From Roseomonas sp. E05 (lineage in GTDB: Bacteria; Pseudomonadota; Alphaproteobacteria; Acetobacterales; Acetobacteraceae), in NCBI RefSeq assembly GCF_030063475.1, contig NZ_JASIRT010000005.1:1-64000 (forward strand): DNA of 64,000 nucleotides. The letters are read 5' to 3'. Positions 52,480 to 60,644 of the stretch are shown piece by piece (the first letter of the stretch is position 1; every line of letters begins with the position of its first letter). The position numbers were made by a program, and so were the translations under genes. The notes under the pieces are model-generated. The model was not told where the DNA came from, did not search any database, and saw only the letters and a program-made list of their open reading frames with translations.

Positions 52480-54012
52480 TCAGCCGACCAGCCGGAAACT
52501 GCGGCGGCGCGCGGCGGGCGAGGGCTGCACCGGCAGGCTCAGCGGCAGCATCGGGCCGCGATCGGCCGGCGTGCCGGTGGCCTCGGCCGCGCACTCGTCG
52601 AGCGACGGGTCGGGCCAGAGCTGCCGCGCCGCCGCCTCGTCCAGATAGGCCATGGCAAGGCGCCGGAAGGCCCAGTCCAGCACCGAGGTGGCGCAGAGGA
52701 TCTCGCCATCCCCCTCCACCGCGCCAGCCGGGCCGAAGCGGGTATAGGCGAAGGCGGCGACATAGTCGGAGAGCGGCACGCCCCGCGCGAGGCCGATGTT
52801 CACCGCCAGCAGGAAGCCTTCCAGCAGGCCGCGGAAGCCGCTGCCCTCCTTGCCCATGGAGAGGGTGATCTCGGCCAGGCTGCCATCCCGCGCCTCCGCG
52901 GCACGCAGCGTCACCCGGTGGCCGCCGACCACCACCTTCCAGACCGTGCCGCCCGCCAGGGCGGGGCGCGGCGGCGGCAGCGGGCGGGCGGGCTCGGGGC
53001 GGGCGAGCGGCGCCGGGCTGGCGGCATGCAGATAGGGGCTGACCGCGCGCTCCATCGCCGCGCGGGCCGAGTCGGGCACCGGGGCCAGCAGGGCGGCGGC
53101 GCGGGCGCCGTGCAGCATTTCGGCGCGGCGGGCGGCGCGGGTCGGCCGCTCCACCACCGCGCCATCCTCCGCCCGCACATAGCGGGTGGCGCCCTGTGCC
53201 GGGGCGAGGCCGCCGGTCTCGGCGCCCAGCAGGGCCTCGGCGGCATCCGGCGCGGTCAGCACGAAGCAGCCCTGGTGGCGCAGCCCATGGGTGGCGCCGG
53301 CCGCGTCCAGCGCGCGGCGGGCGGCAAGGGCGAGGCCGGGCACCACGCAGCGCGCCGGCGGGGCCGGCCAGAGCAGGGCGGCGGGTTCGCGCGCGCCCAG
53401 CCGCTCCGCCAGGCGGGCGCTGGCGCATTCGGCGGCGCCGCGCGTCAGGGCGGCGAGGCAGCCGGCCACGTCGCGCGCCGGCTCCGAGTCGTAGTCCAGC
53501 CCGAGGGCCGCCAGCAGCCCCGCCAAGTCGGCGAAGCCGAGCCGCAGCCGGGTGGCCTTGCCGCCGGTCAGGATCTCCAGCGCCAGCACGGCGGTCCCCG
53601 CCGCCGCACTGTAAGCAGCCGAGTCGAAGCCGCCAGCATCGTCCAGGAAGGCGGACAGGTTCAGCACGAAGCGCGGCTCGGCCTTTCCCTCACCGCGCCA
53701 GATGGCAGCGCCCGGCACCCCGCGGCGGGACAGCACCAGCCGCCGCAGCGACTCGGCCAGCCCTGGGGCCTCGGCGGGCTCCAGCAGACCGGCCTGCAGG
53801 CCACGGCCGACCAACCGGCCGATCCAGCCCTCCGCCAGCGCGGGCAGGGACACCGGCCCGGTGCCCGGCGCCAGCAGGGCGAGCGCCGCGGCGGCCTCGT
53901 CCTCCCATACGGCGGGCAGCGCCACGCTGCGCGGCTCGGAATCCGGGTCCGCCGCCGCGCGGGTGCGCCGCAGCGCGATGCCTTCCCAAGCTGTGCCAGC
54001 CATGCGTGCCAT
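52480..54012 (-). CDS. NrdJ-like protein without the catalytic half (TSCPD-domain protein)
   Basis: A 510-residue protein that resembles the late part of B12-dependent ribonucleotide reductase. Residues 112-205 follow the end of the NrdJ barrel in order (NLSAFLDDAGGFD, LRLGFADLAGLLAALGLDYDS, GAAECASARLAERLG), and residues 365-460 follow the TSCPD domain (RDGSLAEITLSMGKEGSGF, GLARGVPLSDYVAAFAYTRF, CATSVLDWAFRRLAMAYL). At about 40% of NrdJ length, no ATP-cone, N-terminal barrel half or C-terminal Cys pair is seen. It should not reduce ribonucleotides on its own. It could be a decayed or repurposed paralogue. It is the upstream partner of the RidA gene with a 57-bp gap. Confidence 0.75.
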   Translation of the reverse strand: MARMAGTAWEGIALRRTRAAADPDSEPRSVALPAVWEDEAAAALALLAPGTGPVSLPALAEGWIGRLVGRGLQAGLLEPAEAPGLAESLRRLVLSRRGVPGAAIWRGEGKAEPRFVLNLSAFLDDAGGFDSAAYSAAAGTAVLALEILTGGKATRLRLGFADLAGLLAALGLDYDSEPARDVAGCLAALTRGAAECASARLAERLGAREPAALLWPAPPARCVVPGLALAARRALDAAGATHGLRHQGCFVLTAPDAAEALLGAETGGLAPAQGATRYVRAEDGAVVERPTRAARRAEMLHGARAAALLAPVPDSARAAMERAVSPYLHAASPAPLARPEPARPLPPPRPALAGGTVWKVVVGGHRVTLRAAEARDGSLAEITLSMGKEGSGFRGLLEGFLLAVNIGLARGVPLSDYVAAFAYTRFGPAGAVEGDGEILCATSVLDWAFRRLAMAYLDEAAARQLWPDPSLDECAAEATGTPADRGPMLPLSLPVQPSPAARRRSFRLVG

Positions 54013-54224
54013 GCGTGCAGGCTAAACCGGGCGCGCGTGCCGCGAAAGGCACATCCGGTGGCAAATCGGCAAGGCTTCCTCCAATATGGTGGTGGATGCC
54101 GGCGCACCTTCCCCCAGCCCCCCGCATGTGCGAAGGAAGCGGCCGCGAGAGCGCTCCCCCTCCCCCCGCGCGGCGTGGCTCACAGCCCGAGCCGCCCGCG
54201 CAGCCTTGATGGAATCGACCGAGT

Positions 54225-54584
54225 ATGTCCTTCCTGCAGCGGCTGACCACTGGCCTCTCCGCCAGCAAGATCGGCACCGACCGCTTCGGCAACACCTACT
54301 GGGAGAGCCGGAAGTCCTGGCTCGGCTATGGCCGCAAGCGCCGCTTCGTCCTGTACAACGGCGCGCCCGAGCCGACGAAGGTGCCGCCGGAGTGGCACTG
54401 CTGGCTGCACCACATCACCGACGCGCCCCTGCCGGAGAAGAAGCTCTACTCCTGGCAGAAGGACCCGCGCCCGAACATGACCGGCACGCCGCAGGCCTAC
54501 CGCCCGCCGGCGCATAGCCGCGCCGCCGCCGTCCAGCGGCCGCCCACCGCGGGCGACTACGAGGCCTGGACCCCGGGTGCCTGA
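54225..54584 (+). CDS. NDUFA12-like NADH:ubiquinone oxidoreductase subunit
   Basis: A 119-residue accessory subunit of respiratory complex I, orthologous to mitochondrial NDUFA12 (B17.2). The conserved middle is DRFGNTYWESRKSWLGYGRK, VLYNGAPEPTKVPPEWHCWLHH and KLYSWQKDPRPNMTGTPQAYRP, which hold the family's WHxWLHH block. Found widely in alphaproteobacteria and rarely elsewhere, it is a good lineage marker. It heads a short unit followed by mlaD, a hypothetical gene and DUF2155, the usual alphaproteobacterial order. Confidence 0.95.
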   Translation: MSFLQRLTTGLSASKIGTDRFGNTYWESRKSWLGYGRKRRFVLYNGAPEPTKVPPEWHCWLHHITDAPLPEKKLYSWQKDPRPNMTGTPQAYRPPAHSRAAAVQRPPTAGDYEAWTPGA

Positions 54585-54591
54585 GCAGGCG

Positions 54592-55110
54592 ATGCAGCAG
54601 CGGAACTGGGCCGAGATCGCGACGGGCGCGCTCATCCTGCTGGTGGCGGCGGCCTTCCTGATCTTCGCCGTCGGGCAGTCCGGCCGTAGCCTGAGCACCA
54701 ATGGCGGCATGACCCTGACCGCTCGGTTCGACCGGATCGACGGGCTGGCGCCCGGCGCCGATGTCCGCATCGGCGGCGTGAAGGTGGGCACGGTGGTGGA
54801 GCAGCGGCTCGACCCCAAGACCTACCTCGCCGTGCTGCGCCTGAGCCTGCAGCCGGGCATCGACCTGCCGACGGACAGCTCCGCCGAAATCACCTCCGAA
54901 AGCCTGCTGGGCGGCAAGTATGTCGCCCTCGTGCCAGGCGGCGCGGCGGACATGCTGCAGGACGGCGGCGCCATCACCATCACCCAGTCCTCGGTGAGCC
55001 TGGAGGCGCTGCTGGGCCGGTTCATCTTCTCGGTGACGCAGATGAACTCCGGCAACAGCAGCCAGCAGGGGGAGAGCGAGGGAGCGCCGGCGGCGTCCGC
55101 GCCACGATGA
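54592..55110 (+). CDS. mlaD: MlaD-like MCE-domain protein
   Basis: A 172-residue inner-membrane-anchored lipid transfer protein that keeps outer-membrane phospholipid asymmetry. Residues 6-30 are an anchor helix (WAEIATGALILLVAAAFLIF), and 36-115 the MCE domain (LTARFDRIDGLAPGADVRIGGVKVG, EITSESLLGGKYVALVPGG). The start may be the ATG at 54592 (MQQRNWAEI) or a GTG five codons upstream that overlaps the previous stop. The other mla genes (mlaE, mlaF) are not in the window. Confidence 0.92.
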   Translation: MQQRNWAEIATGALILLVAAAFLIFAVGQSGRSLSTNGGMTLTARFDRIDGLAPGADVRIGGVKVGTVVEQRLDPKTYLAVLRLSLQPGIDLPTDSSAEITSESLLGGKYVALVPGGAADMLQDGGAITITQSSVSLEALLGRFIFSVTQMNSGNSSQQGESEGAPAASAPR

Positions 55111-55346
55111 GCCTGCCTCCGCCGCCCCAGTGGCCGGGCGCCGATGGCCAGCCCGTCGCCTGCCGCGAGAAGCTGAAGGTGCTGGCCGAGAACTACGAGG
55201 AGGCCGCCACCATCCTGCGCGACATGTTCGAGGACGCGGTCCTGATGGGGGTGGACGAGGCGGCGATGCGCCGCATCCTGACCGATCTGGTGGCTGCCCT
55301 GCCGAGCCCGCGGCGCCCGGGCGGGGACGAGAGCGGAACGGCATGA
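55107..55346 (+). CDS. Conserved small hypothetical protein, 79 residues
   Basis: A hydrophilic 79-residue protein with a predicted central helix pair (CREKLKVLAENYEEAATILR, MGVDEAAMRRILTDLVAALP) and a Pro-rich start. It overlaps the MlaD stop by 4 bp and the DUF2155 start by 4 bp, so translation is coupled on both sides. I do not recognise a family. The position in the NDUFA12-MlaD-DUF2155 unit is likely conserved and suggests a linked role in envelope or lipid transport. Confidence 0.65.
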   Translation: MSLPPPPQWPGADGQPVACREKLKVLAENYEEAATILRDMFEDAVLMGVDEAAMRRILTDLVAALPSPRRPGGDESGTA

Positions 55347-55720
55347 TCCGCCGCCTCCTCAGCGCCCTGTTGCTGGCCGCCGCGCTGGCCGCCCCCGCCG
55401 CGGCGCAGCAGGACGCGGGCTGGGTGCCCAAGGATACCGCCAAGCTGCAGGCGCTGGACAAGGTGACGGCCCGTGTCACCGTGCTCGACCTGCCGCTCAA
55501 CAAGCCGCTCCGCTTCGGCACGCTACAGATCGTCGTGCGTGCCTGCGATGCCCGGCCGCCTGAGGAGGTGCCCGACGCCGCCGCCTGGCTGGAGGTGCTG
55601 GAGACGCGCAAGGACCCGAAGGGTGTGCCCGTCTTCCGGGGCTGGATGTTCGCCAATGCGCCCGGCGTCTCCACGCTGGAGCATCCGGTCTACGACCTGC
55701 GCGTGCTGGAGTGCCACTGA
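55343..55720 (+). CDS. DUF2155 periplasmic protein
   Basis: A 125-residue protein with a signal peptide (IRRLLSALLLAAALAAPAAAQ). The mature part matches DUF2155: LQALDKVTARVTVLDLPLNKP, LQIVVRACDARPPEE, VFRGWMFANAPGVSTLEHPVYDLRVLEC. It has two conserved Cys residues that may form a disulfide (about 75 and 124). The family is typical of alphaproteobacteria and of unknown role. It is the last gene of the unit with 4-bp overlap upstream. Confidence 0.88.
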   Translation: MIRRLLSALLLAAALAAPAAAQQDAGWVPKDTAKLQALDKVTARVTVLDLPLNKPLRFGTLQIVVRACDARPPEEVPDAAAWLEVLETRKDPKGVPVFRGWMFANAPGVSTLEHPVYDLRVLECH

Positions 55721-55740
55721 GGCACTGCGCCGGCCCCGTC

Positions 55741-55756
55741 GTCACAAAATCGTGAC
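55741..55756. promoter_or_regulatory. Inverted repeat before the trehalose operon
   Basis: GTCAC (55741-55745), AAAATC, GTGAC (55752-55756) is a perfect 5-bp inverted repeat in the 144-bp gap between DUF2155 and otsB. A second hairpin, CCCCCT (55830-55835) with AGGGGG (55843-55848), lies just before the otsB ribosome site and could affect its translation. Both are candidates for control of the trehalose genes. Confidence 0.35.
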
Positions 55757-55864
55757 AACACCCCTGAAAACCGCCCCGAATACCCTCGCCGCGGGCCATT
55801 CATGGCTTTTTCGAGGCGGCAGAGGGTTTCCCCCTGCGCCAGAGGGGGTCATATCAGAGGGATC

Positions 55865-56614
55865 ATGGAGCAAACCGCCTTTTCCGACGGCCCGCCCGTG
55901 CCCCCGCCGCTGCCTGGGAGCCAGGCGGCACTCTTCCTGGACCTCGACGGCACCCTGATCGAGATCGCGCCACGGCCGGACGCCGTGGTGGTGCCTCCTC
56001 ACCTTCCCGGGCTGCTGGCCCGTCTTTCCACCGGCCTTGGCGGCGCCGTCGCCATCGTCACCGGTCGTGGCCTCGAGGTCGCCAGGGGGCTGACCCAGTC
56101 GCCGCCCATCGCCTTTGCCGCCGAGCATGGCACCATCATCCAGGGTGCCGGCGCGGCGGCCGGCGTGCCGCCCATGCCATCCCCGCCCTCTCCGCCGCAG
56201 GCCTGGCGCAAGGCGGCGGAGGATTTTGCGCGCGCCCATCCGGGCCTGCTGCTGGAGGAGAAGCGGCACGGCTTCGTGCTGCATTTCCGCGCCGTCCCGG
56301 AACTCGGCCCCGCCGCCACCGCCTTCCTGGAGGATCTGGTGCAGGGCAGCGACTTCCAGGTGCTGCCCGCGCATGCCGCCGCCGAGCTGCGCCCGCGCAG
56401 CGCCGACAAGGGCACTGCGGTGCGCTGGCTGATGCAGCACCCGCCCTTCGCCGGGCGCATCCCGCTCTTCATCGGCGACGACGTCACGGATGAATACGGC
56501 ATCAGCGCCTGCAAGGAGATGGGAGGCACAGGTTACCGCATCCCGCGGGACTTCCCTGGGCCCGCTGCCGTGCATGCCTGGCTCCTCCGGATAGCGGACA
56601 GCCTGTCCGCATGA
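55865..56614 (+). CDS. otsB: Trehalose-6-phosphate phosphatase
   Basis: A 249-residue HAD phosphatase that removes phosphate from trehalose 6-phosphate, the second step of trehalose synthesis. The nucleophile motif is FLDLDGTLIE with Asp26 and Asp28; AIVTGRG and EEKRHGFVLHFR follow, and GDDVTDEYG near residue 202 binds Mg. GAGGGA lies upstream of the ATG. It overlaps the GH15 gene by 4 bp and is first of the otsB-GH15-otsA unit. Trehalose protects from osmotic, heat and drying stress. Confidence 0.94.
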   Translation: MEQTAFSDGPPVPPPLPGSQAALFLDLDGTLIEIAPRPDAVVVPPHLPGLLARLSTGLGGAVAIVTGRGLEVARGLTQSPPIAFAAEHGTIIQGAGAAAGVPPMPSPPSPPQAWRKAAEDFARAHPGLLLEEKRHGFVLHFRAVPELGPAATAFLEDLVQGSDFQVLPAHAAAELRPRSADKGTAVRWLMQHPPFAGRIPLFIGDDVTDEYGISACKEMGGTGYRIPRDFPGPAAVHAWLLRIADSLSA

Positions 56615-58404
56615 CCCAGCCGCTCGACCTGGCGCCGGTCGGCAATGGCATCATTGCCGGCCTGTTCGACCGTCGCGGCCGCTGCTCCTGGCTCTGCTGG
56701 CCGCGTTTCGATGGCGACCCCATCTTCTGCGCCCTGCTGGGCGGGGAGGAGCCGCAGGACGGCTTCATGGAATGCGAGATGGTCGGCCTGCAGCAGACGC
56801 GGCAGGCCTATCGCCGCAACACCGCCGTGCTGGAGACCGAGCTGGAGGACGAGCACGGCAACCGGCTGCGCATCACCGACTTCGCGCCCCGCTTCCGCCG
56901 CTTCGGCCGCAGCTTCCGCCCGCCCATGCTGGTGCGGCGGATCGAGCCGCTCTCCGGCACGCCGCTGATCCGGCTGCGCATCCGCCCCCGCGCCCATTGG
57001 GGGCGGGACGTGCCGGAGCGCCGCTCCGGCTCCAACCACCTGCGCTACTTCTCGGCCGATTCGGCCCTGCGCCTGACCACCGACGCCCCGCTGGCCTGCG
57101 TCGCCGAGGAGGCACCTTTCCTGCTCGACCAGCCCATCACGCTACTGTTCGGCCCGGACGAGACCATCCCCGGCGCGGTCGAGGATCTCGGCGACGAGTT
57201 CCTGCGCGAGACGGAGAACCACTGGCTCGACTGGACGCGCGGCCTGCACCTGCCCTTCGAGTGGCAGGAGGCGGTGATCCGCGCCGCCATCACGCTCAAG
57301 CTCTGCACCTTCGAGGAGACGGGCGCCGTGGTGGCGGCGCTGACCACCTCCATCCCCGAGGCGCCGGACAGCGGGCGCAACTGGGACTACCGCTACTGCT
57401 GGCTGCGGGATGCGCTGTTCACCGTGCAGGCGCTGAACCGCCTCGGCACCACCCGCACCATGGAGGAGTACATCCGCTACGTGACCAACGTGGTGGCCAT
57501 CTCGCCGGGCGGGGAGCTGAAGCCCTGCTACCCGCTGGTCCCATCCCTCTCCATGCATGAGCGGCTGGCCGAGGCGCTGCCGGGCTTCCTCGGCATGGGC
57601 CCGGTGCGGGTCGGCAACCAGGCCGCGGACCAGGTGCAGAACGACGTCTACGGCTCCGTCATCATGGCGGCGGCGCAGATGTTCTTCGACCAGCGCCTGC
57701 CCCGCCCCGCCGGCGAGCCGCTGTTCCGCCTGCTGGAGCGGCTGGGCGAGCAGGCCGAGGCGCGCGCTCTGACGCCGGATGCCGGCATCTGGGAGTATCG
57801 CGGCCGCGCCCGCATCCACACCTTTTCCGCCGCCATGTGCTGGGCGGGCATGGCCCGGCTGGCCGGCATCGCGCGCCATCTCGGCCTGCCCGACCGGGCG
57901 GAGCGCTGGGCGAAGTCGGCGCGCGAACTGCATGCGGTGATCTGCGAGCGCGCCTACCGGCCGGAGCTGGGCTGCTTTGTGGAGAGCTTCGAAAGCGACG
58001 GCATGGACGCCTCGCTGCTGCTCCTGCCGGAGATCGGCTTCCTGCCCGCCAGCGATCCCCGCTTTCTCGGCACCCTGGCGGCGGTGGAGCGGCGGCTTTT
58101 GCACGAAGGGTTTATTTATCGTTACGATATGGCGGATGATTTCGGGAAACCTGAAACCGCCTTCCTCGTTTGCTCGTTTTGGTACGTAGATGCGCTCGCC
58201 GCCGTTGGTCGCATGGAAGAGGCGCGCGCCATGTTCGGGAGCATTCTATCGTGCCGGAATCACCTGGGACTGCTGGCGGAGGATCTGAATCCGACGCGGA
58301 ATCAACTCTGGGGGAATTTTCCTCAGACCTATTCCCATGTTGGTCTGATTCTCTCGGCCATGCGTTTGAGCCGTTCGTGGGAGCACGGTCTGTGGGGCGG
58401 GTAG
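56611..58404 (+). CDS. Glycoside hydrolase family 15 (glucoamylase/trehalase-like)
   Basis: A 597-residue cytoplasmic protein with no signal peptide. The N-terminal beta domain holds LAPVGNGIIAGLFDRRGRCS and SWLCWPRFDGDPIFC; the alpha/alpha barrel has WDYRYCWLRDALFTVQAL, with a Glu-rich catalytic region, and IWEYRGRARIHTFSAAMCW. GH15 enzymes of this type are glucoamylases or trehalases; placed between otsB and otsA, a trehalose- or glycogen-related role is likely. The last 100 codons (58096-58401) use A or T at third positions much more than the rest of the window. Its stop overlaps the otsA start by 13 bp. Confidence 0.9.
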   Translation: MTQPLDLAPVGNGIIAGLFDRRGRCSWLCWPRFDGDPIFCALLGGEEPQDGFMECEMVGLQQTRQAYRRNTAVLETELEDEHGNRLRITDFAPRFRRFGRSFRPPMLVRRIEPLSGTPLIRLRIRPRAHWGRDVPERRSGSNHLRYFSADSALRLTTDAPLACVAEEAPFLLDQPITLLFGPDETIPGAVEDLGDEFLRETENHWLDWTRGLHLPFEWQEAVIRAAITLKLCTFEETGAVVAALTTSIPEAPDSGRNWDYRYCWLRDALFTVQALNRLGTTRTMEEYIRYVTNVVAISPGGELKPCYPLVPSLSMHERLAEALPGFLGMGPVRVGNQAADQVQNDVYGSVIMAAAQMFFDQRLPRPAGEPLFRLLERLGEQAEARALTPDAGIWEYRGRARIHTFSAAMCWAGMARLAGIARHLGLPDRAERWAKSARELHAVICERAYRPELGCFVESFESDGMDASLLLLPEIGFLPASDPRFLGTLAAVERRLLHEGFIYRYDMADDFGKPETAFLVCSFWYVDALAAVGRMEEARAMFGSILSCRNHLGLLAEDLNPTRNQLWGNFPQTYSHVGLILSAMRLSRSWEHGLWGG

Positions 58405-59819
58405 TCGTCGTCTCCAACCGCGTGGCGGTGCCACGGCGGGGCGAACCGGCGGCTGGCGGGCTCGCGGTCGCGCTGAAGGACGTGCTGAAGGCCAGCGGTG
58501 GTCTCTGGTTCGGCTGGAGCGGGGAAACCCGCACGGAGCCCTCCCCGGAGGCCCGGCGCCTGCGCTCGGGCGGCATCGATTACGCCACCATCGACATCGC
58601 GGAAGCCGACCACCGGGGCTTCTATGCCGGCTACTCCAACAACACGCTCTGGCCGCTGTTCCATTTCCGGCTCGGGCTGATGGAGTATGACCGTGGGGAG
58701 GCGGCCGCCTACCGCCGGGTGAACCGCGAGTTCGCGCGCGCTCTGATGCCCCTGCTGGGGCCGAACGACACCGTCTGGATCCATGACTACCAGCTGATCC
58801 CGATGGCCGCCGAGTTGCGGGCCCTGGGTGCCAAGCAGCGCATCGGCTTCTTCCTGCACATTCCCTTCCCGCCCTTCGCGGTGCTTTCCGCCCTGCCGGA
58901 CGCCGAGCGGCTCCTGAAGGATCTGCTGGCTTACGATCTCGTGGGCGTGCAGACGAAGCGCGACCTGAGCGGGCTGATCAACTCCTTCCAGGAGGGCCTC
59001 GGCCTGAGCCCCGATGCGACGGGGGGCGTGCGCGGAGAGGTGGCCGGGACCATGCGGCGCACCCAGCTCTCCGCCCACGCCATCGGCATCGACACCCGCG
59101 GCTTCGCCACCATCGCCCGCAAGGCGGCCTACGCCCCGGACACCCAGCGGCTCATCGCCAGCATGGGCGACCGCTCGCTGATCGTGGGCGCCGAGCGGCT
59201 GGACTACACCAAGGGCCTGCCGCACCGGATGCGCGGCTTCGCCGCGCTGCTGGCGAACTTCCCCGAGCACCTGAACCGCGTCACCTACCTGCAGGTGGCG
59301 GCGCGCAGCCGCAACGAGGTGGCCTCCTACCGCAACCTGCGGCGGGAGCTGGACCAGCTCGCCGGCCGGATCAACGGCGACTATGCCGAGTTCGACTGGA
59401 CGCCGGTGCGCTACGTCGCCCGCGCCGTGGCGCGCGACACGCTGGCCGGCTTCTACCGCGTCGCGCGGGTCGGGCTCGTCACGCCGTTGCGGGACGGCAT
59501 GAACCTGGTCGCCAAGGAGTATGTGGCGGCGCAGGACCCGGAGGATCCCGGCGTGCTGATCCTGTCGCAGTTCGCCGGCGCCGCCGAGAGCATGGAGGGC
59601 GCGTTGCTCGTGAACCCGCTCGACGCCGTCGCGGTGGCCGAGCAGCTCGACCGGGCGCTGAAGATGCCCCTCGGTGAGCGCAAGGAGCGCTGGGAGAGCA
59701 TGATGCGCAGCCTGGAGGAGCAGACCGCCACCCGCTGGGCCGAGAGCTTCCTGGCCGAGCTGGAGGAACTGCCCCTGCCGGAGCAGGACCTGCTCTGGGC
59801 CTCGCCGACCCGCAACTGA
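58392..59819 (+). CDS. otsA: Trehalose-6-phosphate synthase
   Basis: Joins glucose 6-phosphate and UDP-glucose to trehalose 6-phosphate. The 475-residue length matches E. coli OtsA. Family motifs are RVVVVSNRVAVP at the start, FGWSGE for the donor loop, WIHDYQLIPMA, ERLDYTKGLPHRM and RDGMNLVAKEY near the end. The start is the GTG at 58392, with GGGAG upstream; it lies inside the end of the GH15 gene. The open frame extends 222 bp further upstream, but that part has no family similarity. Repeat copy 8 follows. Confidence 0.93.
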   Translation: MGRVVVVSNRVAVPRRGEPAAGGLAVALKDVLKASGGLWFGWSGETRTEPSPEARRLRSGGIDYATIDIAEADHRGFYAGYSNNTLWPLFHFRLGLMEYDRGEAAAYRRVNREFARALMPLLGPNDTVWIHDYQLIPMAAELRALGAKQRIGFFLHIPFPPFAVLSALPDAERLLKDLLAYDLVGVQTKRDLSGLINSFQEGLGLSPDATGGVRGEVAGTMRRTQLSAHAIGIDTRGFATIARKAAYAPDTQRLIASMGDRSLIVGAERLDYTKGLPHRMRGFAALLANFPEHLNRVTYLQVAARSRNEVASYRNLRRELDQLAGRINGDYAEFDWTPVRYVARAVARDTLAGFYRVARVGLVTPLRDGMNLVAKEYVAAQDPEDPGVLILSQFAGAAESMEGALLVNPLDAVAVAEQLDRALKMPLGERKERWESMMRSLEEQTATRWAESFLAELEELPLPEQDLLWASPTRN

Positions 59820-59828
59820 GGAAAAGAC

Positions 59829-59956
59829 CGGGGGAATGAATTCCCCCGAACCCCCTTCTTTTTTCTTCGGGTTCCCCGCGCGGGCGGCCAGCACAGCGCC
59901 AAAACCGACAAAAGGAAGATGAGGGTCCGGGGGAATTCCTTCCCCCGGACCTTTTT
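59829..59956. repeat. Two-way hairpin repeat, copy 8 (longest stem)
   Basis: Left unit CGGGGGAA (59829-59836) pairs with TTCCCCCG (59841-59848). Right unit GGTCCGGGGGAA (59924-59935) pairs perfectly with TTCCCCCGGACC (59940-59951), then TTTTT (59952-59956), the textbook form of an intrinsic terminator. On the minus strand the left unit is followed by GTCTTTTC. It separates the convergent genes otsA and aat; the aat stop overlaps the T-run. Confidence 0.9.
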
Positions 59957-60618
59957 CACCCCCGCAGCGTCCGGATCGCGTCTTCCAGCCCTTCCGGCGC
60001 CGTCAGCCAGCGGGCCGGCGCGTCCAGGGCCTCGGCCAGGCGCCGCTTGTACTCGGCACGGGGGATCTCGATGGTGCCGAACTGCGCCAGGTGCTCGGTG
60101 ATGAACTGCGTATCCAGCAGCGTGAAGCCGCCCAGGCGCAGCCGCGCCACCAGATGCACCAGCGCCACCTTGGAGACGTCGCGCGCCCGGCTGAACATGC
60201 TCTCGCCAAAGAAGGCGCCGCCCAGCGCAACGCCATAAAGCCCGCCCAGCAGTTCGCCCCCGCCCCAGACCTCGATGGAATGGGCGAGGCCCATGCGATG
60301 CAGTTCGGTGAACAGCCGCTCGATCTCCGGGTTGATCCAACTGTCCTCCCGCCCCGGGGCGGGGGCCGCGCAACCGGCGATCACCGCCGGAAAATCGGCA
60401 TCGGCGGTGACGGTGAAGGCATCGGAGAGCACGGTGCGGCGCAGCCGGCGCGGCAGGTGGAAGCCATCCAGCGGCAGGATTCCGCGCAGCTCCGGGTCCA
60501 GCCAGTAGAGCCGCCGGCCGGCCCGCGACTCGGCCATGGGGAAGAGCCCGGCGCGATAGGCGCGGAGCAGCAGGTCAGGGGTGATTTCCACCGGGCGGCG
60601 GGACATGCGATCCATCAT
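59956..60618 (-). CDS. aat: Leucyl/phenylalanyl-tRNA-protein transferase
   Basis: Adds Leu or Phe to proteins with N-terminal Arg or Lys, marking them for ClpAP degradation. The 220-residue protein has the family order: [81 protein letters not shown], and [20 protein letters not shown] near the acyl-tRNA site. The start could be either of two adjacent ATGs (60618 or 60615). The VirJ-domain gene is upstream on the same strand with a 26-bp gap. Confidence 0.95.
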   Translation of the reverse strand: MMDRMSRRPVEITPDLLLRAYRAGLFPMAESRAGRRLYWLDPELRGILPLDGFHLPRRLRRTVLSDAFTVTADADFPAVIAGCAAPAPGREDSWINPEIERLFTELHRMGLAHSIEVWGGGELLGGLYGVALGGAFFGESMFSRARDVSKVALVHLVARLRLGGFTLLDTQFITEHLAQFGTIEIPRAEYKRRLAEALDAPARWLTAPEGLEDAIRTLRG

Positions 60619-60644
60619 GACCGCGCCGCCGCTCCGGCGCCAGC

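Noticed and set aside
58170-58391. Upstream extension of otsA to an earlier start
   Set aside because: The added 74 residues lie in the GH15 gene, resemble no OtsA N-terminus, and a GTG with a ribosome site at 58392 gives the standard length.
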